NCBI GenBank assembly: GCA_963575745.1
Contig: CAUYUJ010007450.1
Span: 1-46,724, forward strand
Direction: 5' to 3'
Source: Prorocentrum cordatum
Taxonomy: Eukaryota; Sar; Dinophyceae; Prorocentrales; Prorocentraceae
DNA: 46,724 nucleotides
The notes beneath the pieces are model-generated. The model was given only the letters and a program-made list of their open reading frames with translations. It searched no databases and was not told the DNA's origin. Positions 1-9,600 of this stretch are shown in pieces (the stretch's first letter is position 1; each line of letters starts with the position of its first letter). A program made the position numbers and the translations under genes.

Positions 1-380
1 GCCGCAGCTCCAGAAGCCTCAAAATGCATTCGCCCGCGACCACGCCGCCTCTCCGATCTCTACCACGGGTGCTCACGGCTCTCGGCGCCCACCGCTCAGT
101 CTGGAGGCTGTCGTCGAACACGCCCCGCAGGTGCGGCTCCGACTTGCTGCGCAGACTGGCCAGATCAGCTGCTCGTGCGATCGACGCTCGAGCAGGTACA
201 AAAAAGTGTTGCGGCATGCGGCTGGCTATGCTCAGCCAAGAGGTCGCCCGGGCTTGGACCTAGCGCCTCCCCCCCGCGCCCTCCTATCGTCTTCGTGTCG
301 CCCGTTAGTTTCCTGTCAACCTCGTCGTCTCTCTGATCTCTGCCGCTAATGAAACAAGTGCTTCAGGGAAGCGGTCTGGG
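1..380. other. Unassigned GC-rich sequence
   Basis: No gene, repeat unit or inverted repeat could be supported here. Short frames exist on both strands, but their composition looks random (Arg, Ser and Pro from GC-rich codons). Low-information spacer. Confidence 0.5.
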
Positions 381-514
381 GCTCGGGGGGACACATCGAC
401 CTGGAATCAGCGATACATCGCCGATAGAACGGCGATAAGCCCCCGATTGCGAAACCGCACGGTCCTGGGTATCGGCAACCAATGGGCGATCGGGAGTCGA
501 TGCGCCCCTTCGGA
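381..514. mobile_element. M5 short TIR element, copy 1
   Basis: The left end reads CTCGGGGGGACACATCGACC. The right end, reverse-complemented, reads CTCCGAAGGGGCGCATCGAC, so the ends are imperfect inverted repeats. The interior carries the family's dyad around CGATACATCGCCGATAG. Related copies lie near 3360, 15121 and 30383. Non-coding; no transposase. Ends approximate. Confidence 0.6.
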
Positions 515-814
515 GCTCAGCCCCCCCCCACGGACTCTCGTCGTCAAATCTTCGGGCCGCAGCTCGGGTCTCCGGCGGCCGTTCGGGACGATCCGGGCAG
601 GACCCGACGCCTCTCGGCGAGCCGCAGCCGCCGGAGCGCACCCCGAGGCCCGAGGACCTCCGAAGGCAGGCGAGCACGCCGGAGGCCATCGAGCCTCGCA
701 GCTCGGCTCCTCTCACGAGCCCGGCCCTGCCTCCCTTGGCTCGGCACGGGGCCAAGGGGGGGTCTCCGCGGGGAGCTCCGAGAGCTCATGCTCAAAGGTG
801 CCCTCTTCTTCTGT
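515..814. other. Unassigned GC-rich sequence
   Basis: Open on several frames because stops are rare at this GC content. No recognisable domain, repeat or dyad. Treated as spacer. Confidence 0.5.
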
Positions 815-977
815 GAGGGGGGCCACGTGCGAAGCCTGCCCCTACTAGCCCCCCGCGATCTCTGCGGGGGAGGGTGGGGTTCGCTTCGCCCGGGAGCTCC
901 CGAGCGCAGTGAGCCCCACCCTCCCCCCTAGAAATCACGGGGGCTGGTAGGGGGTAGGGTTCGCACGCGGCCCCCTC
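815..977. mobile_element. M10 foldback element, copy 1
   Basis: Inverted arms of about 46 bp. The left begins GAGGGGGGCCACGTGCGA and the right, reverse-complemented, begins GAGGGGGCCGCGTGCGA. Both continue with related sequence (CCTRCCCC, then AGCCCCC). The inner region also pairs (GTGGGG against CCCCAC). The same arm motif recurs in the foldback at 2393-2545, so this is a mobile family rather than a chance hairpin. Non-coding. Confidence 0.75.
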
Positions 978-1021
978 TTCTTCTTCTTCTTCTTCTTCTT
1001 CTTCTTCTTCTTTTTCTTCTT

Positions 1022-1051
<30 letters not shown>
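978..1051. repeat. (TTC)n microsatellite
   Basis: Nearly pure TTC repeats directly abutting the right arm of the M10 element. The Arg-rich and Glu/Lys-rich frames crossing it are artefacts. Confidence 0.95.
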
Positions 1052-1054
<3 letters not shown>

Positions 1055-1261
1055 CTTCGGCTGTCGCTGATCAGTGGGCGACCAATACAGCCCCTACCGA
1101 GCCCATCCCTCCCTGACGTTGCCCCGAAAGGGTAACCCGCTGCCCTGCGCCTCGGGGGGCGCGGGCCAGCAAAAAAAGGCGCCTGCGCATGCTCAGCGGG
1201 CACACGTCGAGGCGCAAGAGCGCCCCCGCGAGACCGGCGCTGCTGCCAAACCGCGACCATC

Positions 1262-1455
1262 GGGGAACGAACGATGGCATGAGCATAAAAGCTCGGAGCT
1301 CCGCGCAGATTTCTCGGATCGGCGATTGACCCCCCTCCTTGGCGCGCGGAGCGCGCCAGGGGCGGCGCCGGAGGCGCCGCCAAGGGGGTCCAGCGCGGAG
1401 CCGCGAAATCCGCACAGACCTTCGAGTTTTTATGTCCATGTCATCATTCGTTCCC
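1262..1455. mobile_element. M13 TIR element with long (~57 bp) arms
   Basis: The left arm (1263-1319) starts GGAACGAACGATGGCATGAG. The right arm (1399-1455), reverse-complemented, starts GGAACGAATGATGACATGGA. Both run through ACATAAAA/GCATAAAA and end in GCGGATTTC-like sequence. The centre contains GCGCGCGGAGCGCGCC. Length 194 bp, no coding capacity; a non-autonomous element. Confidence 0.8.
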
Positions 1456-1489
1456 GTAGACCAGCAACAGCCGCCAGGCTGGCGCCGAG

Positions 1490-1580
1490 ATCAGAAGAAC
1501 AAACACATAAACATAAACTGTCGGAGCGCTGCGCGGACCTCCGGAAGCTTATGCTCGTGCCCTTTTGTCCTTCCCCGGGC
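1490..1580. mobile_element. M13 derivative lacking the centre
   Basis: Begins GAACAAACACATAAACATAA and ends with CTTATGCTCGTGCCC then TTTGTCCTTCCCC. These resemble the outer parts of the neighbouring 1262-1455 element, with the middle removed. The result is a compact imperfect palindrome around GCGCTGCGCGG. Confidence 0.5.
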
Positions 1581-2392
1581 CGTACTGACATCCGACAGGG
1601 GCGCAAAAGTACAGTAGGCATATACGGCACGACGCCTCGCCACACGAAGTTTTGGGGCACGGTCCCCGTCGGCCCCGTTGGCTTTCCGGGGAAAGCGCCA
1701 CGCGGAGGGGCCGAAACCAGCTGCATGAGGCAGATGTCGTGCAAACCCCCCTTTCCCATCTCCTCCCTTTCGACCGATCCGCGAGGAGGGGGCGGGGCAG
1801 GAGGAGTTCGCACTGGCCCCTTGGAGATGCAGGTCTGCGCAGCGCCAAAGGGGCTGCTCTGCTCGGCAGCGCGAGGCTAACAGCCTCGTGCGCCGGGGAG
1901 CGCGAGATGAGTACGCACCCGGTGCCCAAGAAGCCGCAACGGGCAGATGCAGGCGCCGCCATTCGTGGGCCTCGGGCGAAACAGCGGCTGGCACCGCCCG
2001 AGAGGCACCGTTGCTGCGGCGGGAGTCAGCGCGGGCGCGTCCTCCTCCGCCCTCCTGCCATCCCGGAGCTTCTCTAGAAGAGCACGTCCCACTGCTCGCG
2101 GAGCCACTGCTCGCCACTGGCCCTGATCCCCCCTGCGGGGGACCTACGACAGCTGGCAGCGAGGCAGACAGACGCGTTTCTGCGGACGTTTGCGGACAGG
2201 CACTGTGCGAGTAGTGAAGCGCGCTCGGTGAGTCGCTCGCATCTTCGGATATCCCTGTCCGTGGAGCCCGTGCCGCCCCCTCCCCACGGGGCCACAAGCG
2301 GCCCACTTGCCCCAGCCCCATGCCAAGCGTCGGGGGCATGAGACGAGGGCTGACCTGCGCTGCTCGAAGGTCCTCGACTGCCTTCCAAAGTA
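1581..2392. other. Unassigned GC-rich sequence
   Basis: No gene recognised. A short string ending CAGATGTCGTG (near 1731-1742) also occurs near 4222-4232, and both are preceded by GCTGGTTT/CAGCTGC-type sequence, so part may be an old dispersed repeat. Otherwise nothing supported. Confidence 0.4.
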
Positions 2393-2545
2393 GGAGGCCA
2401 CATGCGAACCCTGCCCCACCACCCCCCACGATTGCTTCGGGGGCGCGGTGGGGCTCGTTTCGTTCGCCGGACGACATGGACCCCACCGCCCCCCTCAGAA
2501 GCCGTGGGGTGGTGGGGCAGGGCTCGCATGCGACACGTGGCCTCC
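2393..2545. mobile_element. M10 foldback element, copy 2
   Basis: Left arm GGAGGCCACATGCGAACCCT. Right arm, reverse-complemented, GGAGGCCACGTGTCGCATGC then GAGCCCTGCCCC. Both continue into CTGCCCCACCACCCC. Shares the GGCCACGTGCGA-type end with 815-977. Length 153 bp, non-coding. Confidence 0.8.
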
Positions 2546-2759
2546 TGCGGCGGGATCCTCTGGGCAGTTCCCGTTGACACGTGCGAATGGCACTCGCGAG
2601 CGCTGCAGCGCCGAGCTGCTGTGAGCAAGTGAGTGGAAGGCTCGGCGACGACGCGCGTCTGGCGCGCGCGCGCGAGCGGCAGGCCGGGAAGGCCCGAGGA
2701 CAATCAAGCAAGGCGGTCACTTACTATCCCTGGGTGTCTCGCTCCGTCCCTGGCCCCTC

Positions 2760-2925
2760 ATCATTCCCTCCTCCTCCTCCTTCTCCATACTCCTCCTCGT
2801 CCTCGTATTCGTCCTCGTCCTCCTCCTCCTCCTCCTCCTCCTCCTCCTCCACTTCCTCCTCCTCCTCCTCCTCCTCCTCCTTCTCCTCCTCCTCCTCCTC
2901 CTCCTCCTCCTCGCTCCGTCCCTGG
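2760..2925. repeat. (TCC)n microsatellite
   Basis: Interrupted TCC/CTC repeat. It produces the long Ser, Pro, Glu and Arg runs seen in all crossing frames. Not a gene. Confidence 0.95.
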
Positions 2926-3359
2926 CCCCTGGCCCCTGGTCCCCGCCGCGACGGCCTCGTCCTGGGCCCCGGCCAGCGCGCGCACAGAATCGACGCAGCG
3001 CCGCGAGAGCGACGCAGCGCGCGCGCGAAAGCGACTCGTGCATGCATCAGCGGCTCCTCCCCCTATATGTCCTTGATCCCGACACCGAGTGGCCCGCCTC
3101 GCGGTGATCGTCGAGTCCGTGCGAGGGCAACTGTCTTCTGTTGCCACGCAACTGTCAAAACTTGCGCAACGGAAGGAAGAAGGCAGAACATGACGTCCGC
3201 GATCCTTTGATGAACTGGCCCCTGGCGGCGTGAGAGTTCTACATACAAACGCCGTCACCACTGACCCCGCGTCTGCGTCGCGTCTGGGTCCCTGACGCTG
3301 GTCCCGCCTCACAAGCCTGAGCGCGACTCTGACTTGATGGGAAACGTTAGGGTGAGACT
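2926..3359. other. Unassigned sequence with a diverged direct repeat
   Basis: The phrase CTGACGCTGGTC...GCCTGAGCGCGAC occurs near 3292 and again near 3548. The two copies flank the M5-like element at 3360-3519. Otherwise no feature. Confidence 0.4.
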
Positions 3360-3519
3360 GGCATGGACTGGCGCAGGGACTGGGATCGGTGCCACATCGC
3401 CGACAGATCGGCGATCGGCCCCCGATAGCGAATCCACACGCTCCTGGGCGGGACGAGACTATCGGGCCCCACTCGGCGAATGGATGGGTGAATGGGGGTC
3501 GATGCATCCCCCCTCTGAG
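3360..3519. mobile_element. M5 element, copy 2 (left end degraded)
   Basis: The right end has the family signature GGGGGTCGATGCATCCCCCC, and the core CATCGCCGACAGATCGGCGA matches the other M5 copies. The left TIR is poorly preserved, so the left coordinate is approximate. Confidence 0.5.
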
Positions 3520-3689
3520 CCTATCCCACCCTGGTGTTGCCCTTGACTGACGCTGGTCTCACCCCACGGGCCTGAGCGCGACCCCAACTGTGCATGCGGG
3601 CTCTGGGAGCCACCACTGGCGGTGCCACCGGCCTGCTCAAGGGCACGGTGACCGATTGCCAACGCCTTCCACGTCAGCTCCTCCCAGCT

Positions 3690-4078
3690 CCCGGCTCTCC
3701 TGCCCCTTCCTTCCCTTCTCCCTCCATTCCTCCTCCTTCCCCTCCCCCTTCCCCTCCCCTTAGCCTTTCCCCCTCCCCCTTTCCCCTTTCCCCCTCCCCC
3801 TCCTCTTTCCCCCTCCCCCTCCCCCTTTTCCCCCTCCCCTTTCCCCCTCCCCTCCCCTTCCCCCTCCCCCTCCCTCACCACTCCCCTTCCCCCCCCCCCC
3901 TTCCCTTTCCCCCTCCCCGTCCTCCTCCTCCTCCTCCTCCTCCTCCTCCTCCTCTCCTCTCGCTCTCCTCCTCCTCCTCCTCCTCCCATGCTCCTCCTCC
4001 TCCTCCCTCCTCCTCCTCTCCTGCCTCCTCCTCCTCCTCCTCCCCCTCCTCCTCCTCCTCCTCCTCCTCCTCCTCCTG
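3690..4078. repeat. Pyrimidine-rich low-complexity tract: (CCCCTTTCC)n then (TCC)n
   Basis: Continuous polypyrimidine on the plus strand. A CCCCTTTCCCC-type minisatellite (to about 3915) passes into TCC repeats (to 4078). Pro/Ser and Glu/Arg frames are artefacts. Such homopurine/homopyrimidine tracts can form triplex structures. Confidence 0.95.
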
Positions 4079-4237
4079 GGTCGGACGAAAGGGGGTGGTA
4101 GTAAAGAGGGGGATTGGCGAATCAGCTCCCGCAGCTGGTTTTTCCCCGGCGTCTCTCCTCGGCGTCAGGGCGCATCGAGGAAAGGCGACGGGCGGCAGGG
4201 CCGAACTCAGCTTCACGAAACAGATGTCGTGAACCCA

Positions 4238-4605
4238 CCTTGGAGGAGGAGGAGGAGGAGGAGGAGGATGCTGATGCCGATGCTGATGATGATGATGCTG
4301 ACGATCATGTTGATGATTACGATGATTATGATGATGATGCTGATGCTGATGCTGATGCTGATGACGATGACGATGACGATGATGATGATGATGATGATGA
4401 TGCTGATGATGCTGATGATGACGATGATAATGATGATGATGCTGATGCTGATGCTGATGATGAAGATGAAGATGAAGATGAAGATGAAGATGAAGATGAA
4501 GATGAAAATGATGATGATGATGATGATGATGACGATGATGATGATGATGATGATGATGATGCGAATGGTGATGATGACGAGGATGAGGACGATGATGAGG
4601 AGGAT
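4238..4605. repeat. (GGA)n / (GAT)n / (GATGCT)n / (GATGAA)n compound microsatellite
   Basis: About 370 bp of GAT-based repeats with blocks of GATGCT and GATGAA. In one plus frame it reads as poly-Asp/Ala/Glu, in another as poly-Met and on the minus strand as poly-Ile and poly-His. All are open because no repeat phase creates a stop. Confidence 0.95.
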
Positions 4606-5290
4606 CCCCACCTTTCATCCGACCCGGTCCCTCATCTGGGGCCGCATCGGAGAACGTTGGGCCGTTGGCGGGCCTCGGAACCAGAAGCCTGCGACGACCG
4701 AAAGGGGCGCTTGAAATACTGTCAGGATCGACTCCGCAAGATTACGGAGCCATTTCCTAGAATGAGCCGAATTCAACCCCAGCCCAGATGTTGAAACTGG
4801 AAACCTGCCAGATTCAGCCTAGTTCGCACCAGAGATACCAGGGCCGATGATCACTCCAACCCTGCAGGAATTGAAACTTGACCATTTGAGCCTGTGCCAG
4901 CCTGGTATCTGGAACCATCAGCCTGCGCCGACCGATGGCATCTCTGGGCTGAGGGCGGGGCTGGAAGCCTGTGCCAACGGACCAGGCAATGGATGCGCCA
5001 ACTTCAGAGCTGACGGAGCACAGTTAACCACCCAGTGCCTTTCAAGGATGATCACAACCATGCTGGCTGGCAAAAAAATGGGATGTGAGGTTGCCCGCCC
5101 GGCGCCTTCAAAGGATGATCACAACCAATCTGGCTCGCGAAATGAAATCGGATGTGAACGCGCCTGATGGCCAAGCGTACCCCACGAAGGTCTCACCATG
5201 CCGGCAGCACATCGGAGGGTCGAGGCGGAGAGTCGAGGATGGCGGAGGCGAGGATTGCGGCATGCGGAAAAGGTTGCACCACGCGTCTCG
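4606..5290. other. Unassigned sequence downstream of the Mei2-like frame, with short repeats
   Basis: Lower GC than the surroundings. GATGATCAC occurs three times (near 4846, 5047 and 5114). The last two head diverged repeats of about 65 bp (GATGATCACAACC ... GGATGTGA). This may be 3' flanking or UTR sequence of the gene on the minus strand. No coding evidence. Confidence 0.45.
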
Positions 5291-5980
5291 CTAATGACCT
5301 CTCAAGGCCAACGCAAGATACCGCAATTTCTTGTACGACCGAGGGAAGGGAACCCTCCGCCCATTGCAAAAGATTACAGGCTTGCATTCCTCCGTTAGTA
5401 GGTTCCGCATGAAGAGATTCCTCCGCAAGTTCTCAACATTTGCGGGCAATCCTTGCGTCTCGGCCCAGGACACAGAACAAATCTTCTGCGATTGTGAATG
5501 AAGCCACTGGCAGAAGCCAGTGAATAACTCCACGAAGCGGGTCGCCTCTTCGGGGTTGATCAAGTTCACAAACGCGTAACCCATGTTCAGCATCGACTTG
5601 AAATCCAACGGAAGATAGACGAAATCGAACTTGCCCGAGAACCCCTGGCCCTCGATCAGGGCGATAAGCCCATCTCTTGTGTAGCCGTTCGGCACGTTGC
5701 GCATCATCACTGTGGTCGGGCGCGGAGCGACGCCGCACAGGGCGCGGCCATCGGGCGCCGCCCACTCCTCGCCGAAGGTGCCGTCGCGCGCAGGCGGCGC
5801 GCAGCCGAAGGACGCCGCCGGTCCCCCCATCGCCGCATCCGCCCTGTGGCAGTCCTCCTGTGGGGGAGAAGATGCGAGCTGTCTGGCTTTTGTATGGAAG
5901 GTGTGCTTGGTGCCCGCCTGGTCGTTTGTGCGGTGTGCGGTGGTCTCGGCGTGGGGCATACCAGCGCACATGCACATCAT
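5291..5980 (-). CDS. Mei2-like protein with a single C-terminal-type RRM
   Basis: A 229-codon frame from an ATG at 5980 to a TAG at 5291-5293. From about residue 89 to 220 it matches the Mei2 C-terminal RNA-recognition motif: an RNP2-like strand TTVMMRNVPN (residues 89-98), an RNP1-like strand MGYAFVNL (133-140), then SWAETQGL and KPVIFCNGRRVPFP near the end (200-213). Mei2-type RRMs bind RNA; dinoflagellates carry very many single-RRM copies. Known plant and yeast Mei2 proteins have three RRMs, whereas only the last type is seen here. The N-terminal 85 residues look unstructured and partly derive from a GTAT microsatellite. The true start could be Met at 5830, or a 3' splice site (CCCCCACAG) could begin an exon at 5857. 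The domain itself has no frameshift. It could be functional or a retrocopy. Confidence 0.8.
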   Translation of the reverse strand: MMCMCAGMPHAETTAHRTNDQAGTKHTFHTKARQLASSPPQEDCHRADAAMGGPAASFGCAPPARDGTFGEEWAAPDGRALCGVAPRPTTVMMRNVPNGYTRDGLIALIEGQGFSGKFDFVYLPLDFKSMLNMGYAFVNLINPEEATRFVELFTGFCQWLHSQSQKICSVSWAETQGLPANVENLRRNLFMRNLLTEECKPVIFCNGRRVPFPRSYKKLRYLALALRGH

Positions 5981-6209
5981 ATGTATGTATGTAAGTATGT
6001 ACAGGTAGAACCCGTCGTTTGTCGACACGATCCATCAAGTTATCCAGGTGCGGTACCCAATGATGAGACACACGCACACACTCAAACATCAACATCGGAA
6101 ATTGCGGGGTGAGATCGCAATGGAACGGAGACCCCAAACCGGGAAATTGTTTCGTCTCGTTCGTGTCGTGCGTGCGGGCGAGGCGAAGCTGCGTGGGCGC
6201 GCGAGAGAA
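5981..6209. other. 5' flank of the Mei2-like frame
   Basis: Contains a short GTAT/GTAAGTAT microsatellite and ACACACGCACAC. No dinoflagellate spliced-leader relic and no promoter motif could be recognised. Confidence 0.4.
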
Positions 6210-6745
6210 ATGAACCCGCCGTTGCTAGGGCGAAGTCAAGACAAATGATTCTCCCCCTCCCTCCCGCCCGTCTGGCGGTGGCTCGCGGTGTCCCGCGGTG
6301 TCCAGCGGTGTCCCGTGGTGTCCCGTGGTGTCCGCCGTTGCTAGGGCGAAGTCAAGACAAATGATTCTCCCCCTCCCTCCCGCCCGTCCAGCGGTGGCTC
6401 GCGGTGTCCCGCGGTGTCCCGCGTGTCCCGTGGTGTCCCGTGGCGTCCGTCGTTGCTAGGGCGAAGTCAAGACAAATGATTCTCCCCCTCCCTCCCGCCC
6501 ATCCAGTGGTGGCTCGCGGTGTCCCGCGGTGTCCCGTAGTGTACCGTGGTGTCCCGTGGTGTCCGCCGTTGCTATGGCGAAGTCAAGACAAATGATTCTC
6601 CCCCTCCAGCCCGTCCGGCTGTGGCTCGCGGTGTCCCGCGGTGTCCAGTGGTGTCCGGCGTTGCTAGGGCGAAGTCAAGACAAATGATTCTCCCCCGCCG
6701 GCCCGTCCGCCCGTCCGTCCGTCCGGCGGTGGCTCGCGGTGTCCC
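6210..6745. repeat. ~115-bp tandem satellite, about five copies
   Basis: Units start with CGTTGCTAGGGCGAAGTCAA near 6222, 6334, 6450, 6567 and 6659. Each continues with ACAAATGATTCTCCCCC, a CCCGCCCGTC block and several GTGTCCCGCG-type decamers. The last unit is shorter. Non-coding; open frames result from the repeats. Confidence 0.9.
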
Positions 6746-7700
6746 GTGGTGCCCCGTTGAGTGAGATCGATAGTGAGATCGATACTGAGATGGATGTGGT
6801 GCCCCGAGGTGTCCCGTGGTGTCCCAAAAAGCGAGATCGATATTGAGATCGATAGTGAGACCGATACTGAGATCGATGTGGTGCCCCGAGGTGTCCCGTG
6901 GTGTCCCATAAAGCGAGTTCGATAGTGAGATCGACAGGTGTCCCGTGGTGTCCCGTTGAGTGAGATCGATAGTGAGATCGATACTGAGATGGATGTGGTG
7001 TCCCGAGGTGTGTCCCAAAAAGCGAGATCGATAGTGAGACCGATACTGAGATCGATGTGGTGCCCCGAGGTGTCCCGTTGTGTCCCATAAAGCGAGATCG
7101 ATAGTGAGATCGACAGGTGTCCCGTGGTGTCCCGTTGAGTGAGATCGATAGTGAGATCGATACTGAGATGGATGTGGTGCCCCGAAGTGTCCCGTGGTGT
7201 CCCCAAAAAGTGAGATTGATAGTGCGATCGATAATGAGATCGACAGGTGTCCTGTGGTGTCCCGTGGTGTTCCGTTGAGTTAGATCGATAGTGAGATCGA
7301 TGTGGTGTCCCGAGATGTGGTGTCCCGAGGTGTCCCGTGGTGTCCTACAGTCGGATTTCATTGGACAGGACACGCGAGAGGACACAAGACCCTTCCGAGG
7401 GCCACATCGCCACAAGAATGCAAGAAGGCATGGGTCGCGAGACACAAGACACAAAAATACCCTTGATTTGGCAAGGTCGACCTACTAATCCGGGCCGACT
7501 GTATGGTGTTCCGTTGAGTGAGATCGATAGTGAGATCGATCGTGAGACCGATAATGAAATCGAGAGGTGTCCCGCGGTGTCCCGTGGTGTCCCGTGGTGG
7601 CCCGTGGTGTCCAGCGGTGTCCCGTTGAGTGAGATCGACAGTGAGATCGACAAGTGTCCCGTGGTGTCCCGTGGAGTGAGATCGATAGTGAGATCGATTG
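6746..7700. repeat. GTGTCCCG / GAGATCGATAGT satellite array
   Basis: Alternating blocks of GTGGTGTCCCG-type decamers and GAGATCGATAGT-type 12-mers form larger units of about 100-200 bp, many sharing GTTGAGTGAGATCGATAGTG. It is GATC-rich throughout. An M1-like element sits inside it (7348-7501). The complementary motif returns in opposite orientation at 8160-8450. Confidence 0.9.
7348..7501. mobile_element. M1-like (TA-flanked) element inserted in the satellite
   Basis: Starts CAGTCGGATT and ends CGGGCCGACTG, an inverted pair (CAGTCGG/CCGACTG). It is flanked by TA on both sides (7346-7347, 7502-7503). Removing it and one TA rejoins satellite sequence (GTGGTGTCC + TA + TGGTGTTCCGTTGAG). CAGT ends with a TA target are typical of Tc1/mariner-type elements. 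154 bp, no transposase, so a MITE. Confidence 0.75.
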
Positions 7701-7708
7701 AGTCAGAT

Positions 7709-7863
7709 GTTGGTCCCCCCCCCTCTCCCCCCCCACAACCTCCTTCTCACCCGAAGGGTGGTCGTATAGGTATGCAGATCGTATGCCCCAACATACCTAT
7801 ACGACCACCCTTGGGGTGATAAGGAGGTTGGATGAGGTTGTGGGGTGGGGGGAGAGAACCAAC
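7709..7863. repeat. 155-bp near-perfect hairpin (foldback element)
   Basis: The left arm runs GTTGGT, CCCCCC-rich, CACAACCTCC..., ACCCGAAGGGTGGTCGTATA, GGTATG. The right arm is its complement: CATACCTATACGACCACCCT ... GGAGGTTG...GAGGTTGTGG ... ACCAAC. Arms are about 65-70 bp with a loop of about 16 bases. Probably a foldback transposable element; no coding capacity. Confidence 0.85.
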
Positions 7864-7903
7864 TGCTGGCCGATACGAAGGGTGTGATGATGACAATGCT
7901 GCT

Positions 7904-8090
7904 TACCCATCGGTCGGAAGAAGTAGGTAGAAACATGAAGTAGGAAGGCGTTGGAAATAGATTGGGTTTCCGCACGCCTCCTGAAGAGGAAGGAAGAAGG
8001 AACACCACTCGACTCTTGAAGTAGGAAGGCGCTGAAAGTAGATTGGAATCTGGGAATCCAAAAATGCCTACTTTCAACGACCGATGGGTA
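7904..8090. mobile_element. M8 TIR element, copy 1
   Basis: Left end TACCCATCGGTCGGAAGAAG. Right end, reverse-complemented, TACCCATCGGTCGTTGAAAG. Contains two diverged internal copies of GAAGTAGGAAGGCG...TAGATTGG. The whole 187 bp is closely matched by 15439-15627. TA at both termini suggests a TA target. Non-coding. Confidence 0.85.
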
Positions 8091-8159
8091 CGCACCCTCG
8101 AGTTAGCGACGGCGCATGATGAAGACGTTGCGCTGCGATGTAATGTCAGTATCGTCCCC

Positions 8160-8450
8160 GCTTTCAATCTCACTCGATCGATCCGACTATCGACCTCACA
8201 TGATCGATCGCATTCGGTCGATCTCACTATATAAATCTAACACGATCGATCTCACTATAGATCTCGGTGTCGATCTCGTGACCGTTCTGACTATCGATTT
8301 CTCAATCTATTTTACTTTCGAACTCACGACCGATCACACAACCAATGTCACAACCAACCTCACGGTCGATCTCACCTTTGATCACACGATCCGTCCCATT
8401 CTAGCGACCTTTGTTGATCTCACGACCGACTTCACATCGACACCAAGGCA
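8160..8450. repeat. GATCGATCTCAC satellite, inverted relative to 6746-7700
   Basis: Reads CGATCTCACTAT/CGACCTCACATGATCGAT repeatedly, the reverse complement of the GAGATCGATAGT motif of the upstream array. It is more diverged than the first array. The two arrays flank the hairpin and the M8 copy. Confidence 0.75.
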
Positions 8451-8855
8451 GGTCACCCCCCGCCACCGCCCGCCCACCGCCGAAGGAACACCGACGGGAC
8501 ACCAACGGGACCTGGGCCACCGCGCGCCCCCCCGAGGGCGGAGGGGCGGTCCACTGCATCCGAATCGCCCAGCGACGGCGGGGTCATTCCTCTCGCGCGC
8601 CTGTGCAGCTTCGCCTCGCCAGCACGCACGACAAGAACACGAAACCGACACCGATTTTCCAGTGGGGGGCTCTCTGTTTCACTGCGACCTCACCCTCCAA
8701 CCTCCGATGTATATTCCTTCCCGAATATTCTTATACGGAAAAACCGCTCCTCCCACAGCACCCCCACGTACATAAATTCGGCCCTGGGCACTCCCACATA
8801 CATACGTGAATTCCAATTGTTCGGTTTCGGGAGCCCTCTGGGCCATCCTACGCCG
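8451..8855. other. Unassigned sequence
   Basis: No domain or repeat recognised. Open frames cross it but lack protein-like composition apart from chance. Confidence 0.4.
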
Positions 8856-9600
8856 CAAGAGCGGGCCGAGGATAGCTTCCAGGATGGTCCAGCGGAGCCC
8901 CGAAACGGCCCAAGGCCGCTCCAGAACAGCCCATGAGCGCTCAAAGAGGGCCCACGGCGGCTTCGAGACGGCTCAGGAGGCCCCCAAGACGTCCCAAAAT
9001 GCCCCCATTGCCAATGGGACCCCCCAAATGCAAAAATCGTCCAATTCCCTCCGGAAGACGTGCGTTTCAACGTATTCCCGTATTTGGTCTCCACGGCGTC
9101 CAAGGTGGCCCAAGAGACCACACAGATCGCCAAAGGAAGGCCCACAACTGTTCCAAGGGCCCCAAAACTGTCCCGAAGCCTCCAAGAGGGCCCAAGACGG
9201 GGCCCAGGGGGTCCCAAAGGGCTCCCGAGAGAGCCCCAAGAAGGCCACAGGAGGCCCCAACGAGGGCCCAAGAGGAACCCAAGAAAGCCCCCAAACTGCC
9301 AAATTCCCTCAAGTCGGTTCAAGAGGGTCCCAGGACCGCCTAGCAGGGCCATCATATTGCCAAACAGAACCCCACAAGGATCCCCACGAAGGCCTTCAGA
9401 GGCCACATTCGTTAATTTTCGCGAGGTTGCGTCGCAGATGTGTTCAATCATGTGCCAAAATCTAGACACAAAGACGCTCCCAATCCTGAGCGCGCCATAT
9501 AGCGCCCTCACACAATACAAGCGGCGCAACTGGCTTTCAAAGAGGCCCCGAAACGGCCCAGTAATGCCGCGAAGCTGCCCACAACGCCTCGCAAGACAGG
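8856..9600 (-). repeat. CTTGGG-type degenerate satellite, minus orientation
   Basis: Built from CCAAGANGGCCC/CCCCAAGA motifs, the complement of the CTTGGGGCC motif of the arrays at 20.9-23.1 and 25.9-26.8 kb. It contains the family's AT-richer module near 9010-9085 (CAAAAATCGTCC ... GTATTTGG). Lys/Pro/Arg-rich and Gly/Leu/Trp-rich frames across it are artefacts of the repeat. Confidence 0.85.

Noticed and set aside
4114-4794. 226-codon acidic frame with poly-Asp/Glu, resembling an acidic chaperone tail
   Set aside because: It is the translation of a GAT/GGA microsatellite; other frames over the same bases are equally open and equally repetitive.
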